Source of the DNA: Verticiella sediminum | Lineage (GTDB): Bacteria > Pseudomonadota > Gammaproteobacteria > Burkholderiales > Burkholderiaceae_B | Direction: 5' to 3' | Length of the DNA stretch: 64,000 nucleotides | Assembly: GCF_007558815.1 (NCBI RefSeq) | Contig: NZ_VLTJ01000026.1 | Location: forward strand, 1 to 64,000 | Part shown: piece by piece, positions 10,734-21,648 of the stretch | Layout of the letters: each line of letters opens with the position of its first letter | Numbering within the stretch: the stretch's first letter is position 1 | Program-made: the position numbers and the translations under genes | The notes under the pieces: model-generated | What the model was told of the DNA's origin: nothing | The model's database searches: none | The model's input: only the letters and a program-made list of their open reading frames with translations

Positions 10734-11435
10734 CTATGATACTTTGCCGGGTTCCTCGGCGAAGCGATAGCCGCTGCCGCGCACGGTCTCGACGTGAACG
10801 TCGTGCCCGCTCGCCGACAGCGCCTTGCGCAGGCGTCGGATGTGTACGTCCACCGTGCGCTCCTCGACGAACACGTGATCGCCCCACACTTGATCGAGCA
10901 ACTGCGCGCGCGAGAACACGCGCTCGGGGTGGGTCATGAAGAAGTGCAGCAGGCGGAACTCGGTGGGGCCGACCGTGAGCTGCTGGTCATGGCCGATCAC
11001 GCGATGCGTGGCCGGGTCCAGCTTGAGCCCGCCGACGTCGATCTGATCGTCCGTGAGCTGGGGCGCGCGGCGGCGCAGCACGGCCTTGATCCGCGCCATC
11101 AGTTCGCGCGGCGAGAACGGCTTGGTCATGTAGTCGTCGGCGCCGGTCTCCAGGCCCTCGACCTTGTCCTGCTCGTCCGTCTTGGCGGTCAGCATGATGA
11201 GCGGCACGTCGCGCGTGCGCGCTTCCGAGCGCAGGCGGCGGGCGAGCTGGATGCCCGAGGCGCCGGGCAGCATCCAGTCGAGCAGGATGAGGTCCGGCAG
11301 TTCGTCCCGGATGAGCTGCTGGGCCTGCTCAGCGTCGTCGGCGCGCAGCACGCGATGGCCCGCGATGCCGAGATTGACGGCGATGAGTTCCTGGATGGCG
11401 GGTTCGTCTTCGACGACGAGTACGGTGCTCGGCAT
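10734..11435 (-). CDS. phoB: Phosphate regulon response regulator PhoB
   Basis: The 233-residue protein has a receiver domain with the phosphorylated Asp53 in LLLDWMLPG and the conserved lysine in TKPFSPREL, followed by an OmpR-type winged helix ending in VRGSGYRF. It activates phosphate-starvation genes when phosphorylated by PhoR, whose gene follows 70 bp later. The divergent upstream region contains TGTCAT/TGTCAC repeats with Pho-box spacing (11513-11550), supporting autoregulation and the specific PhoB assignment rather than another OmpR-type regulator. Confidence 0.95.
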   Translation of the reverse strand: MPSTVLVVEDEPAIQELIAVNLGIAGHRVLRADDAEQAQQLIRDELPDLILLDWMLPGASGIQLARRLRSEARTRDVPLIMLTAKTDEQDKVEGLETGADDYMTKPFSPRELMARIKAVLRRRAPQLTDDQIDVGGLKLDPATHRVIGHDQQLTVGPTEFRLLHFFMTHPERVFSRAQLLDQVWGDHVFVEERTVDVHIRRLRKALSASGHDVHVETVRGSGYRFAEEPGKVS

Positions 11436-11512
11436 GGATGGAGGCAGTTGGCTTGACTCTGGGCATAGTATGGGGCATTTGTTGCACCCGTGTGACGCTG
11501 TGGCCGAGGCCT

Positions 11513-11550
11513 GTGACAGACGCATGACACCCCGCGCGCACAGCATGACA
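11513..11550 (-). promoter_or_regulatory. Pho box upstream of phoB
   Basis: On the minus strand the region reads TGTCAT-GCGTC-TGTCAC, two PhoB half-sites exactly 11 bp apart (11529-11513), preceded by a third TGTCAT at 11550-11545, 21 bp away. Eleven-base direct repeats of TGTCA are the PhoB binding pattern. The site is about 80 bp from both phoB and the divergent DUF971 gene. Confidence 0.8.
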
Positions 11551-11608
11551 GCCCCATGGTGTACAAACCGGGCATCCGCCCCGCGGGGCCCCACGACGAG
11601 AGACGAGC

Positions 11609-11998
11609 ATGGCAGGATTGCAACGCGACACCCCGATTCCCGAGCGCATCGTGCTGCACCAGCGCTCGCGCGTGCTCGAGGTCGCCTTCAACAATGGCGA
11701 GACCTATCGCCTGCCCTTCGAGCTGCTGCGCGTGTACAGCCCGAGCGCCGAAGTCCAGGGCCACGGCCCGGGCCAGGCGGTCCTGCAGACGGGCAAACGC
11801 GATGTCGAGATACGGGCGCTCGAGCCGGTGGGCAACTACGGCGTGCGACCGATCTTCTCGGATGGGCATGAGACCGGCATCTACTCCTGGGATCTGCTCT
11901 ACGAGCTGGCCCGCGAGCAGGACGCGCGCTGGCGCGACTACCTCGAGCGCCTGCAGGCGGCCGGGGCGAGCCGCGACGCGCAGACCGGCGCGGGTTGA
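11609..11998 (+). CDS. DUF971 protein (gamma-butyrobetaine hydroxylase-like N-terminal domain)
   Basis: This 129-residue protein consists of one DUF971 domain, with ERIVLHQRSRVLEVAFNNGETYRLPFELLRVYSPS and the later VRPIFSDGHETGIYSWDLLYEL segment. The domain is related to the N-terminal zinc-binding part of gamma-butyrobetaine hydroxylase, though its own role is not established; in some bacteria it is tied to Fe-S cluster handling. It lies 121 bp before ubiE in the same direction and diverges from phoB across a Pho box. Confidence 0.88.
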   Translation: MAGLQRDTPIPERIVLHQRSRVLEVAFNNGETYRLPFELLRVYSPSAEVQGHGPGQAVLQTGKRDVEIRALEPVGNYGVRPIFSDGHETGIYSWDLLYELAREQDARWRDYLERLQAAGASRDAQTGAG

Positions 11999-12119
11999 AA
12001 CGGCCCCCACGTTCACGACGTTTTCTGCCCCCCAGGAGGGCTGCAGCCTTCGGGCGGCCGCGCGGAGGCTGAGAGCCGCCCCATACTGGTAAAGTAGTGC
12101 CATTCAACAGGCAGAACCC

Positions 12120-12890
12120 ATGAGCTCAGGCACCTCTTCCCCCGGCGAACGGCAAGCGTCCGGCACCACCCACTTCGGTTTCCAGACCGTCGCCGAGAAC
12201 GAAAAGCAGCAGCGCGTCGCGCAGGTCTTTCATTCGGTCGCGCAGCGCTACGACGTGATGAACGATCTGATGTCGGTCGGCCTGCATCGCGCCTGGAAGG
12301 CCTTCACCATCGGCCGCGCCCACGTGGCGCCCGGCATGAAGGTGCTCGACATCGCCGGCGGCACGGGAGATCTCGCCAAGGCCTTCGCCAAGCGCGCCGG
12401 GCCCACGGGCGAGGTCTGGCTCACCGACATCAACGATTCCATGCTGCGCGTGGGCCGCGACCGCCTGCTCGACAAGGGCATGATGCTGCCGGTGGCGGTA
12501 TGCGACGCCGAGAAGCTGCCCTTCCCGAGCGGGCATTTCGACCGCGTCTCGGTGGCGTTCGGGCTGCGCAACATGACGCACAAGGACCAGGCCCTGGCCG
12601 AGATGACCCGGGTGCTCAAGCCCGGCGGCAAGCTGCTGGTGCTCGAATTCTCGCGGGTGGCGCGCCCGCTCGCGCCCGCCTACGATTGGTATTCCTTCAA
12701 CATCCTGCCCCGGCTGGGCCAGCGGGTCGCCGGCGATGCCGACAGCTACCGCTACCTCGCGGAGTCGATCCGCATGCACCCCGACCAGGAAACCCTCGCC
12801 GGCATGATGGCCGAGGCCGGCCTGGCGCGCGTGCGCTACTTCAACCTCAGCGCGGGCGTGGTCGCCCTGCACGAGGGCTACAAGCTGTAA
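12120..12890 (+). CDS. ubiE: Ubiquinone/menaquinone methyltransferase UbiE
   Basis: UbiE is the SAM-dependent C-methyltransferase of ubiquinone synthesis. The 256-residue protein has the family signatures [17 protein letters not shown], the SAM-binding motif [11 protein letters not shown], and [19 protein letters not shown]. The last residues GYKL are typical of bacterial UbiE. It starts a group with a Tim44-domain gene, ubiJ and ubiB, all on the plus strand, which fits assembly of a ubiquinone biosynthesis unit. Confidence 0.96.
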   Translation: MSSGTSSPGERQASGTTHFGFQTVAENEKQQRVAQVFHSVAQRYDVMNDLMSVGLHRAWKAFTIGRAHVAPGMKVLDIAGGTGDLAKAFAKRAGPTGEVWLTDINDSMLRVGRDRLLDKGMMLPVAVCDAEKLPFPSGHFDRVSVAFGLRNMTHKDQALAEMTRVLKPGGKLLVLEFSRVARPLAPAYDWYSFNILPRLGQRVAGDADSYRYLAESIRMHPDQETLAGMMAEAGLARVRYFNLSAGVVALHEGYKL

Positions 12891-13044
12891 TCGCAAGGCA
12901 GCCGCCGTGTCCGCGCCGGCCCGCGGCGCGGGGACGCACGGCGTCCTTGCGCATGCCTTCCGGGGCGGGAACTTTTCCCGTCCCGGGGGCTCCGACCACT
13001 GTTCATTTACCAATACACGCTACAACACTCGGGAGATGCCCTTT

Positions 13045-14055
13045 ATGTCCAGAAGCCTTACCTCTCGCCTGGCTGCGCTGGCGATCACCGTGTTCAGCAC
13101 GGTCGCCATGCTTGGCGTGTCGTTCGAGGCCGAAGCACAGCGCCGCATGGGCGGCGGCAATTTCGGCAGACAGTCCTCCAACGTGACGCAGATGCGCGCG
13201 CCGGCCACACCGCCCGCCACCAATGCCGCCCGCACGCCGCAGGGCCAGCCGGCGCCGTCCGCCGCAGCCGCCGGCACGGGGGCCGCCGCGGGCGCCGCAG
13301 CGCGCTCCGGCGCCTCGCGCTGGTTCGGCCCGATCGCCGGCATCGCCGCCGGCCTGGGTCTGGCCGCCCTGCTCTCGCACCTGGGCCTGGGCGCCGCGTT
13401 CGCCGAATTCATGGCCAGCCTGCTGCTGATCGCCCTGGTCGCCTTCGCCGTGATCTTCCTAGTGCGTCGCCTGATGGGCGGTGCCCGCCGTACGGCCATG
13501 CAGGGCGCGGGCCAGGCTACGCCGATGCAGCGCCAGACGGCCCAGCCGGAGGCCCCGGCCTCGCTGTCCCGCCGTGCCGGCGTGATGCAGTCCACGGCGC
13601 ATACGCCGCAGGCCCATCCGGCTGTCGCCGCCACGGCCGCTCCGGCCACCGTGCCGGCCGACGGCAACTGGCACATTCCGGCCGGTTTCGACACCCAGCA
13701 GTTCCTGCAGAACGCCAAGCAGCACTTCATCGCACTGCAGTCGGCCTGGGATCGCAACGACCTGGTCGAGATGCGCGAGTACATGACCGACCAGATGGTC
13801 GAGGCCCTGCGCGCCCCGCTCGCCGAACGCACCCCGGGCGGCAAGACGGAAGTCATGCTCCTCAATGCCGAAATGCTCGGTATCGAGAACATCGAGCAAG
13901 GCAACCTCGCCAGCGTGCGCTTCTCGGGCATGCTCAAGGACGACTCCGGCCCGGAAGCCTACCGCTTCGAGGAAGTGTGGAACTTCCTGAAGCCGGCCCA
14001 GGGCGGCTGGGTGCTCGCCGGCATCCAGCAGATCCCGGTCGAGTACGAAAGCTGA
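13045..14055 (+). CDS. Tim44-like domain membrane protein
   Basis: The 336-residue protein has an N-terminal membrane/signal segment, a low-complexity Ala/Pro/Gln/Thr stretch (about residues 35-95), a transmembrane pair around 100-150 (GIAAGLGLAALLSHLGLGAAF and the following LLLIALVAFAVIFLV), and a C-terminal Tim44-like domain (about 205-336, with FLQNAKQHFIALQSAWDRND). The domain binds lipid surfaces; the bacterial role is unclear. I chose the ATG at 13045 because GGGAG (13031-13035) is correctly spaced for it and abuts the alternative ATG at 13036. A strong terminator follows it. Confidence 0.85.
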   Translation: MSRSLTSRLAALAITVFSTVAMLGVSFEAEAQRRMGGGNFGRQSSNVTQMRAPATPPATNAARTPQGQPAPSAAAAGTGAAAGAAARSGASRWFGPIAGIAAGLGLAALLSHLGLGAAFAEFMASLLLIALVAFAVIFLVRRLMGGARRTAMQGAGQATPMQRQTAQPEAPASLSRRAGVMQSTAHTPQAHPAVAATAAPATVPADGNWHIPAGFDTQQFLQNAKQHFIALQSAWDRNDLVEMREYMTDQMVEALRAPLAERTPGGKTEVMLLNAEMLGIENIEQGNLASVRFSGMLKDDSGPEAYRFEEVWNFLKPAQGGWVLAGIQQIPVEYES

Positions 14056-14092
14056 TCGCCGCGCGGCTCGCCCGCGCAGCGCACGCCTCGGC

Positions 14093-14124
14093 AACGCCCT
14101 TCCCGACGGAAGGGCGTTTTTTTT
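14093..14124 (+). terminator. Rho-independent terminator after the Tim44-domain gene
   Basis: AACGCCCTTCC (14093-14103) pairs perfectly with GGAAGGGCGTT (14108-14118) around a CGAC loop, and runs into eight consecutive Ts. This is a textbook intrinsic terminator and separates ubiE and the Tim44 gene from ubiJ-ubiB. Confidence 0.95.
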
Positions 14125-14138
14125 GCCGCCGGGCCGCC
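14119..14138. repeat. Interspersed-repeat end, copy in ubi region
   Basis: TTTTTTGCCGCCGGGCCGCC is identical over 20 bases to 35942-35961, inside uvrA. It overlaps the terminator U-tract. A further GC-rich hairpin (GCCCCCT/AGGGGGC near 14168-14182) follows, so this intergenic stretch to 14240 is built from repeat sequence rather than coding DNA. Confidence 0.6.
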
Positions 14139-14301
14139 AAGAGAACCCCCCCTACGCGCTGCGCGCGCCCCCTCAAGGGGGCGGCACCAGCGGACTGGCA
14201 AAGCAGCTCCGCGGTGCCCTGGATCGGTATGTCGGCCATTGCGAGAGCGGTTCCTTTTTGCCGCCTGGCCGCTCCCGCTTTTTCATTACAATGCCCAGTT
14301 C

Positions 14302-14901
14302 ATGCCGCTGCCTCTGCCCTCCTCCGTCGCGACTCGCGTCATCAATGCCCTGCTGGCCCGCGAACCCTGGGCAAGCGAACGTTTGCGCCCCCACGCCGGC
14401 AAGACCGTCCGCGTAAGCGCGGGCGCGCTGGACGTCGCGCTGCGCATCCGGCCCGAAGGGCGGGTCGAGCCCAGCCCCGGCGGCGCGCCCAACGTGACCG
14501 TAAGGGTGGATACCATCGAGCTGCCCCGACTCGTCGCGGCTGACCCGGCCCAGCGCATGGGCGCCCTGCACGTCGAGGGCGAGGCCGCGCTCGCCCAGGT
14601 CGCGGCCGAGCTCGCGCGCGACCTGCGCTGGGACGGCGAGGACGAGCTGGCGCGGCGCATCGGCGACCTGCCCGCGCGCCTGCTCACGCGCTTCGTCGCC
14701 ACGGCGCTCGGCCTGGCGCGCGAGAGCGCCTCACGCCTGGCCCAGAACGCGAGCGAGTACGTGACCTACGAAGCGCAACTGCTGGCCAGCCCGCCCGCCG
14801 TCGACGCCTGGCGCCGCGAGGCAACCGAACTCGAGGCCCGCGTCGACGCGCTCGAGGCGCGACTGGACGCCTACGCACGCTCGCGAGGCGAGCGCGCATG
14901 A
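14302..14901 (+). CDS. ubiJ: Ubiquinone biosynthesis accessory factor UbiJ (SCP2-type)
   Basis: The 199-residue protein has an N-terminal sterol-carrier-like lipid-binding domain (about residues 15-110) and a C-terminal coiled coil ([25 protein letters not shown]), the arrangement of UbiJ. UbiJ binds ubiquinone intermediates and scaffolds the Ubi enzyme complex in the cytoplasm. The gene ends in ATGA shared with the ubiB start, so translation of the two is coupled. This context is what makes the assignment firm. I chose the ATG at 14302, which opens the conserved part. Confidence 0.87.
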   Translation: MPLPLPSSVATRVINALLAREPWASERLRPHAGKTVRVSAGALDVALRIRPEGRVEPSPGGAPNVTVRVDTIELPRLVAADPAQRMGALHVEGEAALAQVAAELARDLRWDGEDELARRIGDLPARLLTRFVATALGLARESASRLAQNASEYVTYEAQLLASPPAVDAWRREATELEARVDALEARLDAYARSRGERA

Positions 14902-16463
14902 AGCTCATCTTCGCCCTGCCCCGCCTGGTGCACATTCTCTTCGTGATGCTGCGCTATGGGCTGGACGAACTCGTCCTGTCGTCGCTGCACCGGCCGTTCA
15001 CCACACGGCTCGCCCGCATCCTGCGCTTCGGCCGCCCGCTCAAGGCGCCGCGCGGGGAGCGGCTGCGCCTGGCCCTGGAGCAGCTCGGCCCGATCTTCGT
15101 GAAATTCGGCCAGGTGCTGTCGACCCGGCGCGATCTGCTGCCAGCCGACATCGCCGATGAGCTGACGCGCCTGCAGGACCGCGTGCCGCCCTTTCCGTCG
15201 GCGCAGGCCATGGCCACCATCGAGGCGGCCCTGGGCAACCATCCCGACGTCCTGTTCGCCAGCTTCGAGCGCGAACCCGTCGCTTCCGCCTCCATCGCCC
15301 AGGTCCACTTCGCCGTGCTGCACGACGGGCGCGAAGTCGCCGTCAAGGTGCTGCGCCCGGGCATGCTCAAGGTGATCGACCAGGACCTGGAGCTCATGCG
15401 CATGCTGGCCTCCATGGTCGAGCGCCTGATCCCCGACGGCAGGCGCCTGAAGCCGCGCGAAGTGGTCGCCGAGTTCGACAAGCACCTGCACGACGAGCTG
15501 GACCTCATCCGCGAGGCCTCCAACTGCTCGCAACTGCGGCGCAACTTCACGCGGCCCGGACGGCGCGACCTGCTGATCGTGCCGGAGGTGATGTGGGACT
15601 ACTGCGCGCGCCCCGTGTTCACCATGGAGCGCATGCGCGGCGCGCCCGTCAGCCACGTCGAGCGGCTGCGCGAGACCGGCGTCGACATCCCCGCCCTGGC
15701 GCGCCATGGCGTCGAGATCTTCTTCATCCAGGTGTTCAGCGACGGCTTTTTCCATGCCGACATGCACCCGGGCAACATCTATGTATCGGACGCGCCGGAG
15801 ACGCTCGGCCAGTACATCGCGCTCGATTTCGGCATCGTCGGCTCGCTCTCCGAGTTCGACAAGAACTACCTCGCGCAGAACTTCCTCGCCTTCTTCCGGC
15901 GCGACTATCGCCAGGTCGCGCGCCTGCACATCGAGTCGGGCTGGGTGCCCGCCGATACCCGCGAGGAGGAGTTCGAGGGCGCCATCCGCGCCTGCTGCGA
16001 ACCCTACTTCGATCGCCCGCTCTCGGATATCTCGCTGGGCCAGGTGCTGATGCGCCTGTTCCAGACCTCGCGCCGGTTCCACATGGAAGTCCAGCCGCAG
16101 CTCGTGCTGCTGCAAAAGACCCTGCTCAACGTCGAAGGCCTGGGCCGCCAGCTCGACCCCGACCTCGACCTCTGGAAGACCGCCAAGCCCTACCTCGAGA
16201 ACTGGATGCAGGAGCGCGTGGGCGTCAAGGCGCTGCTGCGCAACCTGCAGCGCGAATCCGAGCAATGGGCGCAGACCCTGCCCGCCCTGCCCCGGCTGGT
16301 CTACCAGCGCCTGGCGCACGAGGACACCCTGCCCACCGTCACCCAGGAACTCGCCGCCCTGCGCGACGCCCATCGCCGCATGACCCGCTACCTGGGCATG
16401 CTGACCGGCGTGCTGGCCGTGCTGGTGGCGCTGATCGGGTGGCTGGTGCTGGGTAGTTTCTGA
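14898..16463 (+). CDS. ubiB: Ubiquinone biosynthesis kinase-like protein UbiB
   Basis: UbiB is an atypical protein-kinase-like ATPase of the ABC1/ADCK family, needed for ubiquinone synthesis. The 521-residue protein has the K-x-GQ motif ([16 protein letters not shown]), the modified P-loop [20 protein letters not shown] and the LDFGIVG metal motif, and two C-terminal membrane segments ([21 protein letters not shown] region). Length is normal. Its ATG overlaps the ubiJ stop by four bases. Confidence 0.96.
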   Translation: MKLIFALPRLVHILFVMLRYGLDELVLSSLHRPFTTRLARILRFGRPLKAPRGERLRLALEQLGPIFVKFGQVLSTRRDLLPADIADELTRLQDRVPPFPSAQAMATIEAALGNHPDVLFASFEREPVASASIAQVHFAVLHDGREVAVKVLRPGMLKVIDQDLELMRMLASMVERLIPDGRRLKPREVVAEFDKHLHDELDLIREASNCSQLRRNFTRPGRRDLLIVPEVMWDYCARPVFTMERMRGAPVSHVERLRETGVDIPALARHGVEIFFIQVFSDGFFHADMHPGNIYVSDAPETLGQYIALDFGIVGSLSEFDKNYLAQNFLAFFRRDYRQVARLHIESGWVPADTREEEFEGAIRACCEPYFDRPLSDISLGQVLMRLFQTSRRFHMEVQPQLVLLQKTLLNVEGLGRQLDPDLDLWKTAKPYLENWMQERVGVKALLRNLQRESEQWAQTLPALPRLVYQRLAHEDTLPTVTQELAALRDAHRRMTRYLGMLTGVLAVLVALIGWLVLGSF

Positions 16464-16558
16464 AGGGCGCACCGCCAGGACGCTCGGCACGGCGTCGACT
16501 TGGCCCCTGCCCTATCTACGGGCCGTGGGCCGAGGCGCCGCCCGAAACGGCACACGCT

Positions 16559-16918
16559 TCACTTGCCGAAGCGCTCCGCCCACACGGGCGCCTTGAAGCC
16601 CACGCTCACCTGGCCATCGGGAGTGGTCAATACGGGGCGCTTCACCAGGGTGGGGTGTGCGGCGATGAGGGCCAGCCAGCCGGCGTCGTCCGTCACCGCC
16701 TTCTGCGCATCGGTGAGGCCGCGCCACGTGGTCGATGCGCGGTTGACGAGCTTGTCCCAGCCGCCCAGCTTGCCGGCCCAGTCGCGCAGGGTCGTTCCAT
16801 CGACCGGATGGTCGCGATAGTCCACGAAGGTGTAGGCGACCTGATGCTGGTCCAGCCACTTGCGCGCCTTGACGCAGGTATCGCAGCGGGTCAGTCCGTA
16901 GACGATGGTGTCGGCCAT
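16559..16918 (-). CDS. ArsC/Spx-family reductase (YffB-like)
   Basis: The 119-residue protein is a thioredoxin-fold protein of the ArsC family. It carries the redox motif C-DT-C (Cys12, Cys15) in GLTRCDTCVKARKWLDQH and the KRPVLTTPDG segment conserved in YffB-type proteins. YffB members lack proven arsenate reductase activity and probably act as glutathione-dependent thiol reductases. No ars genes are nearby. It stands alone, convergent to ubiB. Confidence 0.9.
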   Translation of the reverse strand: MADTIVYGLTRCDTCVKARKWLDQHQVAYTFVDYRDHPVDGTTLRDWAGKLGGWDKLVNRASTTWRGLTDAQKAVTDDAGWLALIAAHPTLVKRPVLTTPDGQVSVGFKAPVWAERFGK

Positions 16919-17011
16919 GGCGGCTCCTTCAGCAAAGCCCGCACCATATCACGCCGCGCCACGGCGTATCGAGGCCCGCCGACGGTGTGCGCCCGTCCGG
17001 CGCGATGTGCC

Positions 17012-17482
17012 TCAGGCAGGCGCCGCTCCGGCATCCAGCGCGGCGGCCAGCGCCTCTCGATAACGGCCGAGCGCGCCCAGCCGCGCCTCGTCGGAGGCCG
17101 GCTCGCGCCGCGCCGGCGCCCAGATGGCGTCCGGGAAGGCGGGATCGTCGCGCCAGCGCGGAATGATGTGCCAATGCACGTGCGGCACCATGTTGCCCAG
17201 CGCGGCAAGATTGACCTTGTCCGGCTGCAGGACGTCGCGCAGCACGCGCTCGACGCGCCACACCAGCGCCATGAGCGCGGTGCGCTGCGCGGCCGGCAGG
17301 TCGGTCATCTCGGCATGATGCGCATGCAGGACGACGCGGGTGTAGCCGGGCTGGGCGGGGTCGTCGACCAGGACGACGCGCGCCAGGGCATTTGACCAGA
17401 CAATCTCGCCGCCGGCGGTCTGGCACAGGGGGCAATCGGCAATGCCGCCCGCGGGCGGGATGAACTCGGTGTGTTGTGGCAT
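17012..17482 (-). CDS. HIT-family nucleotide-binding hydrolase
   Basis: The 156-residue protein has the histidine triad HVHWHIIPR (His101, His103, His105), which defines HIT nucleotide hydrolases and transferases. An N-terminal CPLC pair could bind zinc. The substrate is probably a small nucleotide conjugate, but the subfamily cannot be settled. It is separated from the next minus-strand gene by about 200 bp with no convincing ORF. Confidence 0.9.
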   Translation of the reverse strand: MPQHTEFIPPAGGIADCPLCQTAGGEIVWSNALARVVLVDDPAQPGYTRVVLHAHHAEMTDLPAAQRTALMALVWRVERVLRDVLQPDKVNLAALGNMVPHVHWHIIPRWRDDPAFPDAIWAPARREPASDEARLGALGRYREALAAALDAGAAPA

Positions 17483-17678
17483 GGACGTTTCGGGAAAGTG
17501 CGTCTGGCGCGGCGCGGGGGTGCGGCCCTTCGGCCCACCGCCCTTCGACGATCCGCTTCACGAGGGGGCGACAGGGGCGAACCAGGCCCGGTTGTCCGCC
17601 GGCAGGACGGCATAGCGCCAGCGGATGAACCCGCCCCGCCATTCTGGCACAGCCCGCAGCGCGAGCGCCAAACCGGCC

Positions 17679-18221
17679 TCACCCGCCGCCCGGAAACAAC
17701 CACACCAGCGCCCCCGTGATCGTCAGATAGCGCACGAATTTGCCGATCGCCATGTAGACGAGGCTGGGCCAGAAGGCGAAGCGCAGCCAGCCCGCGACGG
17801 CGCACAGGGGATCGCCGATGGCGGGCAGCCAGGCAAGCAGCATGGCGGGCGGGCCGAACCGATCGAGCACGCTGCGCGCGTACCGATGCCAGCGATCGCC
17901 GGCATCCCGGTCGTTGGCGGTGGGCGCCGCGCCAGCCATCTCGCCGTCGCGCGCCTTCCACGCCTCGTAGCCGCGCCGCGCGCCGCGCCCCATGGCATAG
18001 CTGATGACGCCGCCCAGGGTGTTGCCCGCCGTGGCGACCAGGATCGCCGGCCAGTACATGTCCGGCACTTCGCGCACGTAGGCAAAGAGTATCGGTTCGG
18101 AGCCCAGGGGCAGCAGGGTGGCCGCCAGCGTGCTGACGAGAAAGATCGCGCTCAGGCCGACGCCGGGCAGCGCCAGCCAGGCGAGCACAGTGTCGGTGGC
18201 GAAGAAGAGCATGTCCTGCAT
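17679..18221 (-). CDS. YqaA-type DedA-related membrane protein
   Basis: The 180-residue protein looks like a small DedA-superfamily (SNARE-associated/VTT) inner membrane protein. It contains hydrophobic segments at about 5-35, 50-72, 115-135 and 150-172, and the family-like GNTLGGVISYAMGRG motif. YqaA has the same length and features. DedA relatives move lipids or take part in envelope homeostasis; the role of this branch is unclear. The ATG at 18221 was chosen over the internal one at 18212. Confidence 0.84.
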   Translation of the reverse strand: MQDMLFFATDTVLAWLALPGVGLSAIFLVSTLAATLLPLGSEPILFAYVREVPDMYWPAILVATAGNTLGGVISYAMGRGARRGYEAWKARDGEMAGAAPTANDRDAGDRWHRYARSVLDRFGPPAMLLAWLPAIGDPLCAVAGWLRFAFWPSLVYMAIGKFVRYLTITGALVWLFPGGG

Positions 18222-18383
18222 GGGCGGGTTCGACTCGGCGGGTATGGCGGCGTTCCCCGGCGGCGGCCGCCGCGATGGGCCGACGTTCGGGTGGCGAGGC
18301 GGCCGCCGGCGCGCCTGACGCTGGCGGCGCACAGGTGCTCGCTATGGAAGGCCCGCAGCCCCGCGCGGTATAGTAACGGGATC

Positions 18384-19895
<1,512 letters not shown>

Positions 19896-19937
19896 ACGAA
19901 TGGGCCGACTGGGGCCCAGGGTGTCAATGGAAGCCGG

Positions 19938-21392
19938 TCACCGGAATGCTGGGCAGGGCGGCCGCCGGCTTGCTGTCGCCCGCAAGGTCAGGATCACGGT
20001 GCGGCCGTTGCCCGCGGCGACCGCCTCGAACGCCGCCATTGCCGGCACGGGGTGGACTGCGACGGTGTACCGGCCGGCGTCAGGCGGGCTGCCGTCATCC
20101 AGTAGCGGCTCCTCATCGTCGAGCGGCGTATGCAAGGCTGCTGCACCCGCGTCATCGAGGCTGGTCTCGGGATGGCGCGGCTCGGTGCCATTGGTGAACG
20201 GGCCGGCGAACCCGCCGTCCACCGGCGCAGTCTCGCCGCTGCCGCTCGACACGACGAGGGTGGAGCTCGCCAGCCCGGCCTCGCCTGTAGCCGGCGCGCC
20301 GACGGGGACAGGGGTGAAGGTGTATTCGCCGATGCCAGTGTTCACCGACAGCGTGCCGCAAAGGCTGGCCATCGCGCCGAAGCCGCCTGCGGTGCCGCCG
20401 CCGGGGATCGCGTCGGAGATCGGGCCGCTGCCTTCAGGAACGTCGGCTTCGAGGCTGCGCTCGATCCCCGCCGTAGCGGGATTCGTCGCGGCGTTCCAGT
20501 CTTTCGTCGGGCGAGAGCGCAGGCAGGTCGGCTCCTGCGGGTCGTTGATGTCGGTGCAATCGGGCTCGGTCGTACCCTGGACCAGGGTGCCACTGCCGTT
20601 GACGGCGCTGATCCGGACGTTGCGCCCCTGCGCCGAGTCGTTCGCCGTGGTCTCGTAGAGCACGTGCCGGGCGATGGCGCTCACCAGATGCTGGTCGACG
20701 GGGTTGCGGGGCAATAGAACGACGTCGTCGATGCGGACCTTGGAACCGACTTGCAGTCGGCCGCTGCCGTCATGCGTGCCGCCGACGAACACCAGGCGGT
20801 ATTCACCCTCCGGCAGGTTGTCTGCCGTCACCGTCCTGCAGACCGACCTACCGTGCCCGCGTTCGGCAAAGAGGACGATGTCGTCGTCGATCGCGTTGCC
20901 GACGAAGTTCCCATTGCCGTCGACGCGGCGCGCCAGTCCGAACACTTCGTAGGCCCCGCCACGCCCGGCCGCGCGCAGTTGCAGCCGCAGGGCATCGCCT
21001 TGCTGCACGCTGATGACTCCGCTGATGATATGGGCGCCGTGGATGACGCCGCAGCCGGCCTCGAACTCCGAGTTCGGCAGCGGCACCTGGAACCGGATGG
21101 TCAGCGGCAGGCCGTCCTCCACAGGGTCGATCACGCCGATGCGTTCGACGCCGTCGCCGGTGCCCACATATACGCAGCCCTGTCCGTCCACCGAAATCGC
21201 GCCCACGGCCTGTGCGGCCGCGCCGGTCGCGCCCCGCAGGACGAACCGGTCGCCCGCCTGCAAGGGGTCGATGGAGAACGTGATGCGGCCCCCTCGGTAG
21301 CTGCCGCCGCTGGTAACGGTGATGTCACTGCCGACGGGTACCGGTGTGCCGTCTTCCTTGAGAACAATCGGGTTCGGAATACTGATGCTCAT
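19938..21392 (-). CDS. Unknown beta-rich protein, divergent from a two-component system
   Basis: I do not recognise this 484-residue protein. It starts MSISIPNPIVLKEDGT with no signal peptide and is dominated by short beta-strand patterns (GGRITFSIDPLQAGDRFVLRG, GDALRLQLRAAGRGG, GEYRLVFVGGTHDGSG), acidic turns and few lysines, like extracellular or adhesin-type modules. Cysteines occur in pairs (CTDINDPQEPTC). I chose the ATG at 21392 because AGGAAG lies 7 bp before it. Its tail is convergent with ilvA. It is divergent from the response regulator at 21649, which could control it. Secretion by a type I route is possible but unsupported. Confidence 0.6.
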   Translation of the reverse strand: MSISIPNPIVLKEDGTPVPVGSDITVTSGGSYRGGRITFSIDPLQAGDRFVLRGATGAAAQAVGAISVDGQGCVYVGTGDGVERIGVIDPVEDGLPLTIRFQVPLPNSEFEAGCGVIHGAHIISGVISVQQGDALRLQLRAAGRGGAYEVFGLARRVDGNGNFVGNAIDDDIVLFAERGHGRSVCRTVTADNLPEGEYRLVFVGGTHDGSGRLQVGSKVRIDDVVLLPRNPVDQHLVSAIARHVLYETTANDSAQGRNVRISAVNGSGTLVQGTTEPDCTDINDPQEPTCLRSRPTKDWNAATNPATAGIERSLEADVPEGSGPISDAIPGGGTAGGFGAMASLCGTLSVNTGIGEYTFTPVPVGAPATGEAGLASSTLVVSSGSGETAPVDGGFAGPFTNGTEPRHPETSLDDAGAAALHTPLDDEEPLLDDGSPPDAGRYTVAVHPVPAMAAFEAVAAGNGRTVILTLRATASRRPPCPAFR

Positions 21393-21493
21393 GTCGTACT
21401 TCCTGCTTGCTCGATCCTGGCGCGGAACCGGCCCAGGCGACGTTCGCCGTCCCGCCCGCGATGGCCCGCATATCTTGTCGCAATCGGCCGCGG

Positions 21494-21527
21494 CCGGCGT
21501 TTGCTGCAGCGCCGGTTTTCTTTTTTT
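21494..21527 (+). terminator. Plus-strand terminator-like hairpin before the response regulator
   Basis: CCGGCG (21494-21499) and CGCCGG (21510-21515) form a stem, followed by TTTTCTTTTTTT. It would stop rightward transcripts before the response regulator. A weak promoter (TATAGA at 21562-21567 with TTCATG 18 bp upstream) lies just beyond it, so it may insulate that promoter. Confidence 0.5.
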
Positions 21528-21648
21528 GCCCGGATCGTTCATGGTATGCCGTGATATCTGGTATAGACTCGGCCATCACAGCGGTAACGTCCCGCAACCT
21601 GGAGTCGGCGGCAGTCGCCCCGGAAGGTTCAGTCTGCGCAGTTCCACC

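Noticed and set aside
12010-12080. GC-rich stretch before ubiE resembling an interspersed repeat
   Set aside because: It shares only short C/G runs with the other repeat copies; I could not align it convincingly.
14871-16490. A 539-residue minus-strand frame opposite ubiB
   Set aside because: It has repetitive His/Gln/Ala/Arg composition typical of antisense frames of GC-rich genes; ubiB is certain.
17558-17650. A 30-codon minus-strand frame with a Trp-rich peptide starting at a GTG, between the YqaA-like and HIT genes
   Set aside because: The peptide (WRGGFIRWRYAVLPADNRAW) looks gene-like, but it is too short, lacks a clear ribosome site and matches no family that I recognise.
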